From assembly GCA_964460435.1 (NCBI GenBank), contig CAYWRH010000051.1, positions 1-25,490 on the forward strand: a DNA stretch of 25,490 nt, in the 5' to 3' direction. Origin of the DNA: JAAZBV01 sp964460435. Its GTDB lineage: Bacteria; Desulfobacterota; DSM-4660; Desulfatiglandales; HGW-15. Made by a program: the position numbers and the translations under genes. Below are positions 15,104 through 22,630 of this stretch, piece by piece. The notes below the pieces were generated by a model that saw only the letters and a program-made list of their open reading frames with translations, had not been told where the DNA came from and searched no databases. Position 1 is the stretch's first letter; every line of letters begins with the position of its first letter.

Positions 15104-16282
15104 TCAGGGTTTTTTAACCGTGGGCAGCATCACCTGTGGTTCAGTGAGAAGGAATTCCCCCTTTTTTATCCATGTTTTCAATATCTCAGCCACCTCTACA
15201 GCCCTCACATAGGATGATAGGGGGACTGTCGGGATATCCCTGCCATTGAATTTTATCATGCCGCTTTTTAGCTGTGCATAGTTTACCCTGGCAAGGGTCT
15301 TTGACTCACCATTCGGGTAGTCATTGCCATAATCTACAATGCGGGTATAAATATCCTCATCAGCCACACCTGTAAACCTTGCCATATCTTCATTGAGTAT
15401 GGGTATGGGTACCCCCAGACCAATATTTATACTGCATCCATAACCCAGCATACTTACGCCAGCGACCCACTTCGGGTCCATCTGCTTCATATCACCCATT
15501 ACCATGAGGGTGCCTGCTCCTGATAGAGGAGTCCCATTTTTTGCCCTCTCTGCGTTGGGATTATGCTGTGTGCCGGGGCCAATGATATAACCCTGGGCAC
15601 CCCCTAGAAAGATCCTTGTGCCCATGCCCATTGTAAGATAATAGGGGTCATTCAAGAGCGGGCTTACACAGCCTGCGGTTGCATAGTTTGCGTTGCCTGC
15701 CTTGGGTTTAAGCACCCCCATGTATGTATAGATGGTCTTGGAGCCCAGGTTTACTGCACAGTTATAGTTCTGATATGCATTCCTGGGGTTAAGCATGGTT
15801 GCGTAGGGCAGGTCGGAAAGGGTGATCTTTTTTTCATATTCCTTTCTAGGGTAACAGTCTGTGCCATATGATATTGCCCTGAGTGTTACCTTTTTACCGG
15901 CAATAAGGTCATGAATTACATGCCCTCCGCCATACTTGAACTGGCCGGGATATACACCGTTAAGTGGGTCATCCTCTGCTACCTCGGTTGCACCGATATA
16001 GGCATCAACCGCTGCAATGCCTCCATAGGCCGGGACATTGTTGAACCAAACCTTTGAGGCCCTTATGGCCGGTTTTGTATGCCCGAAGTTAATAAATGCA
16101 CCGGATGAACACATTGGCGAAAAGGTTCCTGTTGTGACAACATCTATTTCTGCTGCGGCAGCGCTGGCGCCCTTCTGTTTAACAATCTCTGTCATCTCAT
16201 CAGCCCTGACAACTACTGCCTTTCCTGATCTGATCTTCTTATTAATCTCTTCTATTGTTCTGGTTGTCTTTTTGCTGGCCAC
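15104..16282 (-). CDS. Homocysteine biosynthesis protein (PF01837/DUF39; L-aspartate semialdehyde sulfurtransferase type)
   Basis: 392 aa. Family landmarks: ADEMTEIVKQKG, the TTGTFSPMCSSGAFINFGH block (Cys58), YGTDCYPRKEYE (Cys143, at the position of the conserved sulfur-carrying Cys), LNPRNAYQNYNCAVN, and GGAQGYIIGPGTQHNP. Proteins of this family in methanogens convert aspartate semialdehyde plus sulfide equivalents to homocysteine, giving a methionine route independent of O-acyl-homoserine. They commonly work with an NIL-domain ferredoxin and some carry C-terminal CBS domains; neither is present here. The start is GTG, set by CAGGAGGT 8 bases upstream. It is divergent from kdsA, with a terminator-bearing leader of its own. 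Family assignment is firm; the reaction is taken from characterised relatives. Confidence 0.93.
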   Translation of the reverse strand: MASKKTTRTIEEINKKIRSGKAVVVRADEMTEIVKQKGASAAAAEIDVVTTGTFSPMCSSGAFINFGHTKPAIRASKVWFNNVPAYGGIAAVDAYIGATEVAEDDPLNGVYPGQFKYGGGHVIHDLIAGKKVTLRAISYGTDCYPRKEYEKKITLSDLPYATMLNPRNAYQNYNCAVNLGSKTIYTYMGVLKPKAGNANYATAGCVSPLLNDPYYLTMGMGTRIFLGGAQGYIIGPGTQHNPNAERAKNGTPLSGAGTLMVMGDMKQMDPKWVAGVSMLGYGCSINIGLGVPIPILNEDMARFTGVADEDIYTRIVDYGNDYPNGESKTLARVNYAQLKSGMIKFNGRDIPTVPLSSYVRAVEVAEILKTWIKKGEFLLTEPQVMLPTVKKP

Positions 16283-16317
16283 CTTTTAACACCTCCTGGA
16301 TCATGTTGTTATGACAC

Positions 16318-16343
16318 AAAAAAATCTGCCCCATTGAGGCAGA
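16318..16343 (-). promoter_or_regulatory. Intrinsic terminator in the leader of the homocysteine-synthesis gene (attenuator candidate)
   Basis: On the minus strand TCTGCC (16343-16338), a 7-base loop, GGCAGA (16330-16325), then seven T (16324-16318): a textbook intrinsic terminator 35 bases before the GTG at 16282. kdsA upstream points the other way, so only transcripts started in this spacer can reach it. Two upstream pairings may form a switch: ATGAT/ATCAT (16369-16365 with 16356-16352), or CATTG (16354-16350) with CAATG in the terminator loop (16336-16332). They share bases and exclude each other. I could not match the leader to a known aptamer. Confidence 0.65.
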
Positions 16344-16387
16344 GGGAAGCAATGATAGTTCCAAATCATGGATAAGACAAGCAAAAG

Positions 16388-16416
16388 TTTATACTGAAAA
16401 AGAGCTCCATTCAAAA
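16388..16416 (-). promoter_or_regulatory. Candidate promoter of the homocysteine-synthesis gene
   Basis: On the minus strand TTTTGA (16416-16411), a 17-base spacer and TATAAA (16393-16388). Initiation near 16381 would give a leader of about 100 bases that includes the terminator hairpin. The 315-base divergent spacer 16283-16597 otherwise contains the kdsA promoter and AT-rich DNA. Confidence 0.5.
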
Positions 16417-16492
16417 TCAATAATAAATTTTCTTAATGAATTATGAAGGTAAATTTAGGGCTGGACAGAGGGATATGGGGCTTGTTGTTTGC

Positions 16493-16519
16493 TTGACATT
16501 TACCTACCCTTTTTATAAG
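16493..16519 (+). promoter_or_regulatory. Candidate promoter of the kdsA operon
   Basis: TTGACA (16493-16498) and TATAAG (16514-16519) with a 15-base spacer, about 80 bases before kdsA. The spacer is shorter than ideal. It contains TTTACCTACC, a 10-mer also present in the feoB promoter spacer. Confidence 0.5.
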
Positions 16520-16597
16520 CATTAAACCTTTCCCGGCTGATTACCACTTTTATGCGTATCATCGGGGATTGCCTGTTTATATATCATGGAGCTGATT

Positions 16598-17416
16598 ATG
16601 GGTAACACAATATATGTCGGTGATATGAGGATAGAGGACAAAAGGCCTTTTTTTATCATTGCCGGCCCATGTGTCATAGAATCGGAAGAGATTACCATGA
16701 GGGTGGCCTCATTTTTAAGGGAGACATCCGAAAAGCTTGATATCCCGATCATATTCAAGACCTCCTATGACAAGGCAAACAGGACATCGGTTACCTCATA
16801 CAGGGGGCCAGGTTTGGAAAAGGGTCTTGAGATCATCATGAAGGTTAAAGAAAATACAGGGCTTCCGGTGCTTTCAGATATCCATGGTCTTGATGAGGTG
16901 GAGAAAGCAGCAGAGGTACTTGATGTGCTCCAGATACCGGCCTTTTTAAGCAGGCAGACAGACCTCCTTGTAATGGCAGGAAAAACAGGAAAGACGGTCA
17001 ACATCAAGAAGGGGCAGTTTGTATCGCCTGTTGATTTTGAACAGGCCGCAAAAAAGGTGCTCTCAACCGGCAATAAAAATATCATGCTTACTGAAAGAGG
17101 AACATTCTTCGGGTACAATAATCTCGTGGTGGATTTCAGGGCTATACCCATCATGAAAAACTTCGGATTCCCTGTCGTCTTTGACGCCACACACAGCGTT
17201 CAACTGCCAGGAGGTGATGGCACATGTTCTGGCGGAGAGAGAAAATATGCTGCATATCTCGCCCGCGCAGCAGTGGCAGCCGGCGCTAACGGGATATTTA
17301 TGGAGGTGCACCCTGACCCTGACAATGCACTTTGTGACGGCCCCAACTCCTTGCCTCTTGAAGAGGTAAAACCTCTTCTTATACTTCTCAAGGATATCCA
17401 CACCCTTGTTAACTGA
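16598..17416 (+). CDS. kdsA: 3-deoxy-8-phosphooctulonate synthase KdsA, metal-dependent class
   Basis: 272 aa. It condenses phosphoenolpyruvate with arabinose 5-phosphate to Kdo 8-phosphate, the committed step to the Kdo of LPS, in the cytoplasm. Landmarks: IAGPCVIES (residues 21-29), FKTSYDKANRTS, YRGPGLEKGL, LPAFLSRQTDL, NIKKGQFVSP, ERGTFFGYNNLVVDFR, FDATHSVQLPGG and EVHPDPDNALCDGPN. Cys25 stands where E. coli has Asn26, and is one of the four metal ligands of the Aquifex-type (class II) enzyme. ATG 16598 is chosen over ATG 16586 because GGAG lies 6 bases before it and nothing suitable precedes the earlier one. It is first gene of a long plus-strand cluster. Confidence 0.96.
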   Translation: MGNTIYVGDMRIEDKRPFFIIAGPCVIESEEITMRVASFLRETSEKLDIPIIFKTSYDKANRTSVTSYRGPGLEKGLEIIMKVKENTGLPVLSDIHGLDEVEKAAEVLDVLQIPAFLSRQTDLLVMAGKTGKTVNIKKGQFVSPVDFEQAAKKVLSTGNKNIMLTERGTFFGYNNLVVDFRAIPIMKNFGFPVVFDATHSVQLPGGDGTCSGGERKYAAYLARAAVAAGANGIFMEVHPDPDNALCDGPNSLPLEEVKPLLILLKDIHTLVN

Positions 17417-17435
17417 CCAAAAGGAGAAATAGATA

Positions 17436-17972
17436 ATGTTAGAAGAGAGGGCAAAGGAGATAGCGCTAATTGTACTTGATGTTGATGGCGTAATGACAGA
17501 CGGTCGCATAGTGATGAATGATCTGGGACAGGAGATAAAGTATTTTAATGTGAAGGATGGACACGGCATAAGGTTATTGCTTCATGCTGGTGTTGATGTG
17601 GCCATTATAACCGGCAGGGAGTCTGTGGCAGTGAGATTGAGGGCCGCTGACCTTGGGATCACTATGGTCTATCAGGGCATCAAAGAGAAGGAGTCAGTAT
17701 GCAGGAGGATAATGGCTGAAAAGGGTCTTAAAATGGATCAGGTCTGCTGCGTGGGGGATGATCTCCCTGATATCCCCATGTTAAGGTGTGCGGGCCTTCC
17801 GGTTGCTGTGGCAGATGCTGCCATTGAAACCCGTGATGCAGCCCTCTATGTAACCAAGGCCCGGGGAGGATTTGGCGCTGTAAGGGAGGTATGCGAGATC
17901 ATCCTCAAGGCAAAGGGGAAGTGGCCGGAATTCAAGGCAAATAATGAAAAAACCAAATTAGGCTTTACATAG
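17436..17972 (+). CDS. kdsC: Kdo 8-phosphate phosphatase KdsC (HAD family)
   Basis: 178 aa, typical for the family. HAD motif I is LDVDGVMTDG with nucleophile Asp15 and Asp17. Motif II is the IITGRES Thr. Motif III lies in the IKEKESVCRRI Lys region and motif IV is VGDDLPD. The C-terminal ARGGFGAVREVCEIIL loop is typical of tetrameric KdsC. It removes phosphate from Kdo 8-phosphate, right after the KdsA step. It starts 19 bases after kdsA with AAAGGAG as ribosome site, so the two share a transcript. Confidence 0.96.
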   Translation: MLEERAKEIALIVLDVDGVMTDGRIVMNDLGQEIKYFNVKDGHGIRLLLHAGVDVAIITGRESVAVRLRAADLGITMVYQGIKEKESVCRRIMAEKGLKMDQVCCVGDDLPDIPMLRCAGLPVAVADAAIETRDAALYVTKARGGFGAVREVCEIILKAKGKWPEFKANNEKTKLGFT

Positions 17973-17993
17973 TAAAAATGTATCTGGTATAAT
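17964..17993 (+). promoter_or_regulatory. Internal promoter before lptC, predicted near-leaderless
   Basis: TTTACA (17964-17969), an 18-base spacer and TATAAT (17988-17993). A start about 7 bases downstream falls near 18000, only some 3 bases before the lptC ATG at 18003, and the gap has no Shine-Dalgarno sequence. It would let the lpt-rpoN genes be expressed apart from kdsA-kdsC. Confidence 0.55.
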
Positions 17994-18002
17994 TATTGCA
18001 TT

Positions 18003-18575
18003 ATGGCGATGCTCTCAAAAAAATCGCTGCCATTAATAGGGGTTGTTCTTCTGTTGTCTGTAATCGGGTTTTTTCTTGTAAAAACCGATAAAGGAGAATC
18101 AGATAAAGGGATACCGGAGGAGACAGTTCCAAAGGCAGATATCAGTTCAAAAAATTTTATTATTACGGAGAGCGATCCCGATAAAGGGGCTAAACTGACA
18201 CTCATGGCTGATGAGGGTGAGGGGAACAAGGATAGTGAAATTGGCCGTTTCAAGGGGTTCAGTCTGAAATACCAGATAAAAGATGCCCCTGTTTTTGAAC
18301 TCGAAGGAAAGGGCGGGGAGATTGACAGGGCAAAAAATGAGATTCGCCTCTATGGCGGGCTTAAGGGTAAAACAGCAGAGGGGTATCTCATTTACACTGA
18401 GAACATAACGATTCAACAGGATGAAAACTGTGTTAAATCCGATGAGGCTGTTACCGTAGAGGGGCCCTTTTTCAGGATAACCGGCAAGGGTTTATATATG
18501 GATATGGAAAAGAAAACGCTGGAAATACTCAAAGATGTGAATTCGGTCTTTGATACAGGGGCCATCAATCTATGA
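18003..18575 (+). CDS. lptC: LPS export protein LptC
   Basis: 190 aa. A short cytoplasmic start is followed by one membrane helix (LPLIGVVLLLSVIGFFLV, residues 9-26) and a periplasmic beta-jellyroll with the LptC-type strands KLTLMADEGE, FSLKYQIKDAP, FELEGKGGEID, EIRLYGGLKGKTAEGY and AVTVEGPFFRITGKGLYMDM. It is an inner-membrane bitopic protein that passes LPS from the LptB2FG transporter to LptA. Sequence conservation in this family is low, so the call rests on topology plus the kdsC-lptC-lptA-lptB order. No ribosome site is visible upstream. Its TGA overlaps the lptA ATG. Confidence 0.88.
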   Translation: MAMLSKKSLPLIGVVLLLSVIGFFLVKTDKGESDKGIPEETVPKADISSKNFIITESDPDKGAKLTLMADEGEGNKDSEIGRFKGFSLKYQIKDAPVFELEGKGGEIDRAKNEIRLYGGLKGKTAEGYLIYTENITIQQDENCVKSDEAVTVEGPFFRITGKGLYMDMEKKTLEILKDVNSVFDTGAINL

Positions 18576-19108
18576 AGCCTGTAAACAACTTTTGCATTAT
18601 ATTCATATGCCTCCTTATGCTGCTGTCAGGCAGTATCTATTCAGAAACAAAAAAAAACCTGGACATCTTTAATTCCAGGGATGGAAAGATAAAAATAGAT
18701 TCCATCTCCTGGAAAATGGACATGAATAGATTTATAGGCACCTTTAGCGGGGATGTTGAGGTTGAGAGTGATGATATTACCATGTCCTGTCAGAAACTTG
18801 ATGTCTATTTCAAAAACAGCGGCAAGGGTAGCTCTGTAAATTCCAGTGACATAGAAAAGATTATTGCCACAGAATCAATAGTAATAAAACATTCAGATGG
18901 AAGTTATGCGACAGCGGAAAAGGCGGAATATATCATAGAATCCGAAAAGATACTTCTTACGGGTAATCCTTATTTCACAGATGGCAAAGGCCGAGAGGGG
19001 CGTGCACCAGTAAGGCTGATACTTGATCTTAAGGAAAAAAGCATCATTGCCGAAGGAACAAAAGAGGATAAGGCAACATTATCTTCGACCGGAAAGGATG
19101 AAAGGTAA
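18572..19108 (+). CDS. lptA: LPS transport periplasmic protein LptA
   Basis: 178 aa with a signal peptide (MKPVNNFCIIFICLLMLLSG, cleavage near residue 25). The mature part is an OstA/LptA-type jellyroll: KIKIDSISWKMD, FIGTFSGDVEVESDDITMSCQ in two adjoining strands, KLDVYF, then IVIKHSDGSYATAEKAEYI and ILLTGNPYF. LptA monomers bridge LptC and LptD across the periplasm. It is coupled to lptC by an ATGA overlap and followed after 5 bases by lptB. Confidence 0.9.
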   Translation: MKPVNNFCIIFICLLMLLSGSIYSETKKNLDIFNSRDGKIKIDSISWKMDMNRFIGTFSGDVEVESDDITMSCQKLDVYFKNSGKGSSVNSSDIEKIIATESIVIKHSDGSYATAEKAEYIIESEKILLTGNPYFTDGKGREGRAPVRLILDLKEKSIIAEGTKEDKATLSSTGKDER

Positions 19109-19113
19109 CAGGA

Positions 19114-19848
19114 TTGTCTATACCGGTTGAAAAACTAGAGGCAAGGGATGTTGCCAAGATATATAAGGGTAAAAGGGTAGTTGATAGAATTAATATCAGC
19201 ATAGAAAGGGGCAGCATCGTAGGTCTTCTGGGCCCGAATGGCGCAGGAAAGACAACCACCTTTTACATGATGATTGGCCGCATAAGGCCGGATGAAGGAA
19301 ATATCCTGCTCGACGGCAATGATATAACAGATGATCCCATGTATATGAGGGCAAGGAAGGGGATAAGCTATCTGCCGCAGGAACCATCTGTTTTCAGAAA
19401 ACTGACTGTGTATGAGAATATACTTGCGGTTGTAGAAGGAAACAATTATTCTTCAACCGAAATCAGGGAGCGGGTAAACAGGTTTCTTGACGAGCTGGAC
19501 ATAAAACATCTGGCCGGTCAGAAGGCCTCATCCCTTTCCGGCGGAGAGAGAAGAAGGCTTGAGATCTCAAGGGCGCTTGTATCAGAGCCCAGGTTTATGT
19601 TGCTGGATGAACCCTTTGCAGGGATTGATCCCTTGATTATTAATGATATAAAACAGATTATCAGGCGGCTAAAGAAAAAGGGAATAGGGATTATTATTAC
19701 TGATCACAATGTAAGAGAGACGCTTGATGTATGTGATGCCGCTTATCTGGTCAAACAGGGGAATATAGTTGAATACGGGTCACCCGGGGATATACTGAAC
19801 AGCAAGGTTGCAAGGGATGTATACCTGGGTGAAGACTTTAATATGTAA
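19114..19848 (+). CDS. lptB: LPS export ATPase LptB
   Basis: 244 aa (usual about 241). Walker A GPNGAGKTT (40-48), Q-loop Gln89 in YLPQEPSVF, ABC signature LSGGERRR (141-148), Walker B FMLLDEPFAGIDP (161-173) and switch His198 in TDHNVRETL. It powers LPS extraction from the inner membrane as the LptB2FG dimer; lptF and lptG are not in this window. The start is TTG, with AAAGG 8 bases upstream, inside the end of lptA; no other start fits before the conserved N-terminus. Confidence 0.97.
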   Translation: MSIPVEKLEARDVAKIYKGKRVVDRINISIERGSIVGLLGPNGAGKTTTFYMMIGRIRPDEGNILLDGNDITDDPMYMRARKGISYLPQEPSVFRKLTVYENILAVVEGNNYSSTEIRERVNRFLDELDIKHLAGQKASSLSGGERRRLEISRALVSEPRFMLLDEPFAGIDPLIINDIKQIIRRLKKKGIGIIITDHNVRETLDVCDAAYLVKQGNIVEYGSPGDILNSKVARDVYLGEDFNM

Positions 19849-19880
19849 TAACAATACTAATGGATTAAAAAAAAGGTCAA

Positions 19881-21329
19881 ATGGCGCTTCAACTTAAACA
19901 ATCTCTAAGCCTCTCCCAGCAGCTCATAATGACCCCGCAGCTGCAGCAGGCTATTAAACTTTTGCAGCTCTCAAGGCTTGAGCTGCTTGAAACCATTACA
20001 CAGGAAATGGAAACAAACCCTCTTCTTGATGAACAGTCACCAGGCGATATTGAAGGCGACAATATTGAAATCGTTGAGGAGGCCATTTCTTCGCCTGAAG
20101 AACAGCCGGCAAAAGAGGTCACAATAGATGAAAATGCAGCAAACGATACTGTAGACTGGGAGACATATATCTCAGAATACAATACCGGCTGGGCAGATAC
20201 CCCCTATCAGGCAAAAGAGGCCCCTGCCTTTGAAAATATGAATCAGGAGAAGACAAGCCTTAACTCTCACCTGATGTGGCAGCTCTCGCTGAGTCATCTG
20301 GATGACAAACAGAAGGAGATAGGCGTCCAGATCATCGGCAATACAGATGAGGATGGATATCTCCAGATATCCATTGAAGAGCTTTGTGAGGCTACCGGAT
20401 GTACTGAAGAGGAGGTAACATATACCCTTAATGCCATACAAAACTTTGATCCTGTAGGGGTATGCGCAAGAGACACCAAGGAGTGTCTGCTAATCCAGGC
20501 CAGGTTTCAGAATCTTGCAGGAACGATTGTCGAAAAGATAATTATGGATCATTTGGACAATCTGGAAAACAAACGCTACGACAAGATAGCCAGGGCACTT
20601 TCTATAGGCTTGCCGGAGGTGCTCAAGGCGGTTGAAATAATCACCAATCTTGAACCAAAGCCCGGCAGGCTTTACAGCGAGGACGATACTGTATATATAA
20701 GCCCGGATATCTATGTATTCAAGGTTGGAGATGATTATGAGATTGTACTGAATGAAGACGGGCTGCCAAAGCTTAAGATTAACAGTTATTACAAGGAGAT
20801 ACTCAACGATAACGGTGCATCTGTTGGCGATGACAAGACAAAGGAGTATATCCTTGAAAAGATGAAATCAGCCGCGTGGCTGATAAAAAGCATTCATCAG
20901 AGACAGAGAACCATCTATAAGGTAACTGAGAGCATAGTACAGTTTCAGAGAAAATTTTTTGATCATGGTGTTACCCATCTGAAGCCCCTTGTTTTAAGGG
21001 ATGTGGCCGAACATATTCAGATGCATGAGTCTACAATAAGCAGGGTAACAACCAATAAATATGTGCACACCCCCCAGGGGGTCTTTGAACTTAAATACTT
21101 TTTTAACAGCGCTATAAACAGCATGGAAGGTGACTCTATTGCCTCTGAAAGTGTCAAGGAGCACATAAGGAACATTATTAAATCTGAAAATAAAAGCAAT
21201 CCATACAGTGACCAGGAGGTCGCTGATATGCTTAAAAATTATAATATTGATGTTGCCCGCAGGACAGTGGCAAAATACAGGGAGACCCTTGGAATTTTGC
21301 CATCAAGAAAGAGACGTGAACTGTTTTAG
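19881..21329 (+). CDS. rpoN: RNA polymerase sigma-54 factor RpoN
   Basis: 482 aa. Region I is the Gln/Leu-rich N-terminus (QLKQSLSLSQQLIMTPQLQQ, residues 4-23) that contacts activators. Region II is an acidic linker (about 50-125). A core-binding domain follows, then the helix-turn-helix area (RDVAEHIQMHESTISRVT). The RpoN box ARRTVAKYRE (about 459-468) reads the -24 element. It directs transcription needing AAA+ activators, classically nitrogen, PTS-linked and flagellar genes. AAAAGG lies 3-7 bases before the ATG. It sits between lptB and hpf as in many Proteobacteria. Confidence 0.98.
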   Translation: MALQLKQSLSLSQQLIMTPQLQQAIKLLQLSRLELLETITQEMETNPLLDEQSPGDIEGDNIEIVEEAISSPEEQPAKEVTIDENAANDTVDWETYISEYNTGWADTPYQAKEAPAFENMNQEKTSLNSHLMWQLSLSHLDDKQKEIGVQIIGNTDEDGYLQISIEELCEATGCTEEEVTYTLNAIQNFDPVGVCARDTKECLLIQARFQNLAGTIVEKIIMDHLDNLENKRYDKIARALSIGLPEVLKAVEIITNLEPKPGRLYSEDDTVYISPDIYVFKVGDDYEIVLNEDGLPKLKINSYYKEILNDNGASVGDDKTKEYILEKMKSAAWLIKSIHQRQRTIYKVTESIVQFQRKFFDHGVTHLKPLVLRDVAEHIQMHESTISRVTTNKYVHTPQGVFELKYFFNSAINSMEGDSIASESVKEHIRNIIKSENKSNPYSDQEVADMLKNYNIDVARRTVAKYRETLGILPSRKRRELF

Positions 21330-21424
21330 TGATTATATTGATTTCAGACTGATCGGGAACAGGGTGCTTTAAAGATAAATATTTTCCCGGAGCATTAACA
21401 AAAAACCAATACAGGAGGTATTCT

Positions 21425-21955
21425 ATGGACATCACCGTAACGTTCAGACACATCGACTCAACAGAAAGTCTAAAAGAGTACGCAGAAGAAAAATTATCAA
21501 AGATCGGTAAATATTTTGATTTTCCGGTAGACGCTCATATTGTGCTGACAGCAGAAAAATTCAGGAGAATGGCAGATGTGACCATAAATGTTAACGGCAC
21601 GGTAATAAAGGCAGAAGAAGAGACAGAAGACATGTATGCTGCCATAGATCAGGTCATGGATAAAATAGAAACCCAGGTTAAAAGATACAGGGACAAGATT
21701 AGAAACAGACGGGTTAAATCAGAAGGAACACTTGCAACCGGACAGGGAGATGAGGCAGGGGAAACAGCAGCGGATGAACCGGATATTATACGGGAAAAGA
21801 TGGTTGCCAAGCCTATGGACGCAGAGGAGGCAGCAATGCAGCTTTCTATTTCCCAGCAGGATTTTCTGGTATTCAGAAACCCGCGCTCCGGGGATATAAA
21901 TGTAATTTACAAAAGAAAGGATGGTAATCTTGGGTTGATTGAACCGGCAATATAA
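21425..21955 (+). CDS. hpf: Long-form ribosome hibernation promoting factor
   Basis: 176 aa. The N-terminal beta-alpha-beta-beta-beta-alpha domain (about 1-97: FRHIDSTESLKEYAEEKL, FRRMADVTINVNGTVIKAEEET in two parts, MYAAIDQVMDKIETQVKRYRDK) binds the decoding centre. A flexible acidic linker (about 103-122) leads to the C-terminal dimerisation domain (about 123-176: PMDAEEAAMQLSISQQDFLVF, then VIYKRKDGNLGLIEP). That last domain marks the long form, which makes 100S ribosome dimers by itself. CAGGAGGT lies 6 bases upstream. It is 95 bases after rpoN. Confidence 0.96.
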   Translation: MDITVTFRHIDSTESLKEYAEEKLSKIGKYFDFPVDAHIVLTAEKFRRMADVTINVNGTVIKAEEETEDMYAAIDQVMDKIETQVKRYRDKIRNRRVKSEGTLATGQGDEAGETAADEPDIIREKMVAKPMDAEEAAMQLSISQQDFLVFRNPRSGDINVIYKRKDGNLGLIEPAI

Positions 21956-21991
21956 CATGTAGTGAATGAACTATCAGGTTCAGGCACTTTA

Positions 21992-22027
21992 AGGAAAGGG
22001 CATACTTTTAAAAAACAGCCCTTTCCT
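21992..22027. terminator. Strong hairpin between hpf and ptsN
   Basis: AGGAAAGGGC (21992-22001) and GCCCTTTCCT (22018-22027) form a perfect 10-base stem with a 16-base loop, 37 bases after hpf. A mixed GTTATATCTGTT follows rather than a U-run, so it may stabilise or partly end the hpf message, or serve as a processing site before ptsN. Confidence 0.5.
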
Positions 22028-22066
22028 GTTATATCTGTTAAATAGAATAACCTTTGATAAATAATT

Positions 22067-22528
22067 ATGAAACTATCAGACCTTTTAGATATAAAAAATA
22101 TCACTGTTGCCATGAAGGCACGGAACAAGAATCTGGCTATTGAAGAACTGGCAGATCTGATTGTCGAGTCCGATCATTCAATTAAAAAGGATGATCTGAT
22201 CCGGATCCTTCTCGAAAGAGAAAGGCTGGGCAGCACTGGTATAGGAGACGGGGTTGCCATACCCCATGGCAAGGTTCCCGGGATCAAAGAACCGATTATC
22301 TCCTTTGGAAAAAGTGAGACCGGGATTGATTTTGATTCCATGGATGGCCAGCCTGTTTATCTGTTTTTTCTCCTTGTTGCGCCTGAAAATTCAGCAAATA
22401 TACATCTAAAGGCCCTGGCCAGGATAGCCAAGATATTAAAAAATCAATCACTGCGAAAACAGTTACTTGAGGCAAAAACAAGGGAAGAGATATATAAAGT
22501 CATAATAAATGATGATGAGGAACTCTGA
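22067..22528 (+). CDS. ptsN: PTS IIA-like nitrogen-regulatory protein PtsN (EIIA-Ntr)
   Basis: 153 aa, the usual length. The phosphorylated His67 lies in GVAIPHGKVPG; LGSTGIGDG precedes it and FFLLVAPENSANIHLKALARI follows in two parts. It takes phosphate from the nitrogen PTS chain (EI-Ntr, NPr) and acts as a regulator, not a sugar carrier. No clear Shine-Dalgarno is visible before the ATG, so initiation may be weak or depend on the upstream message. Its place after rpoN-hpf is conserved widely. Confidence 0.95.
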   Translation: MKLSDLLDIKNITVAMKARNKNLAIEELADLIVESDHSIKKDDLIRILLERERLGSTGIGDGVAIPHGKVPGIKEPIISFGKSETGIDFDSMDGQPVYLFFLLVAPENSANIHLKALARIAKILKNQSLRKQLLEAKTREEIYKVIINDDEEL

Positions 22529-22630
22529 TAGACTGCATAATGAATGCACAGGGCAGGGGCATAAAAGGCAGAAGGTCTTTGGCCGGATAACCCTCTTCTT
22601 CAATAAATAAACGATCAAACAGGACAGGAT

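Noticed and set aside
16586..16597. Upstream ATG of kdsA
   Set aside because: No Shine-Dalgarno precedes it; the GGAG within this stretch serves the ATG at 16598.
21354..21389. CGGGAA/TTCCCG arms after rpoN
   Set aside because: Six-base arms with a 24-base loop are too weak to call a terminator.
22529..22630. A small TGCAT/ATGCA inverted repeat in the ptsN-EIIA spacer
   Set aside because: Only 5-base arms and no U-run; such pairs arise often by chance.
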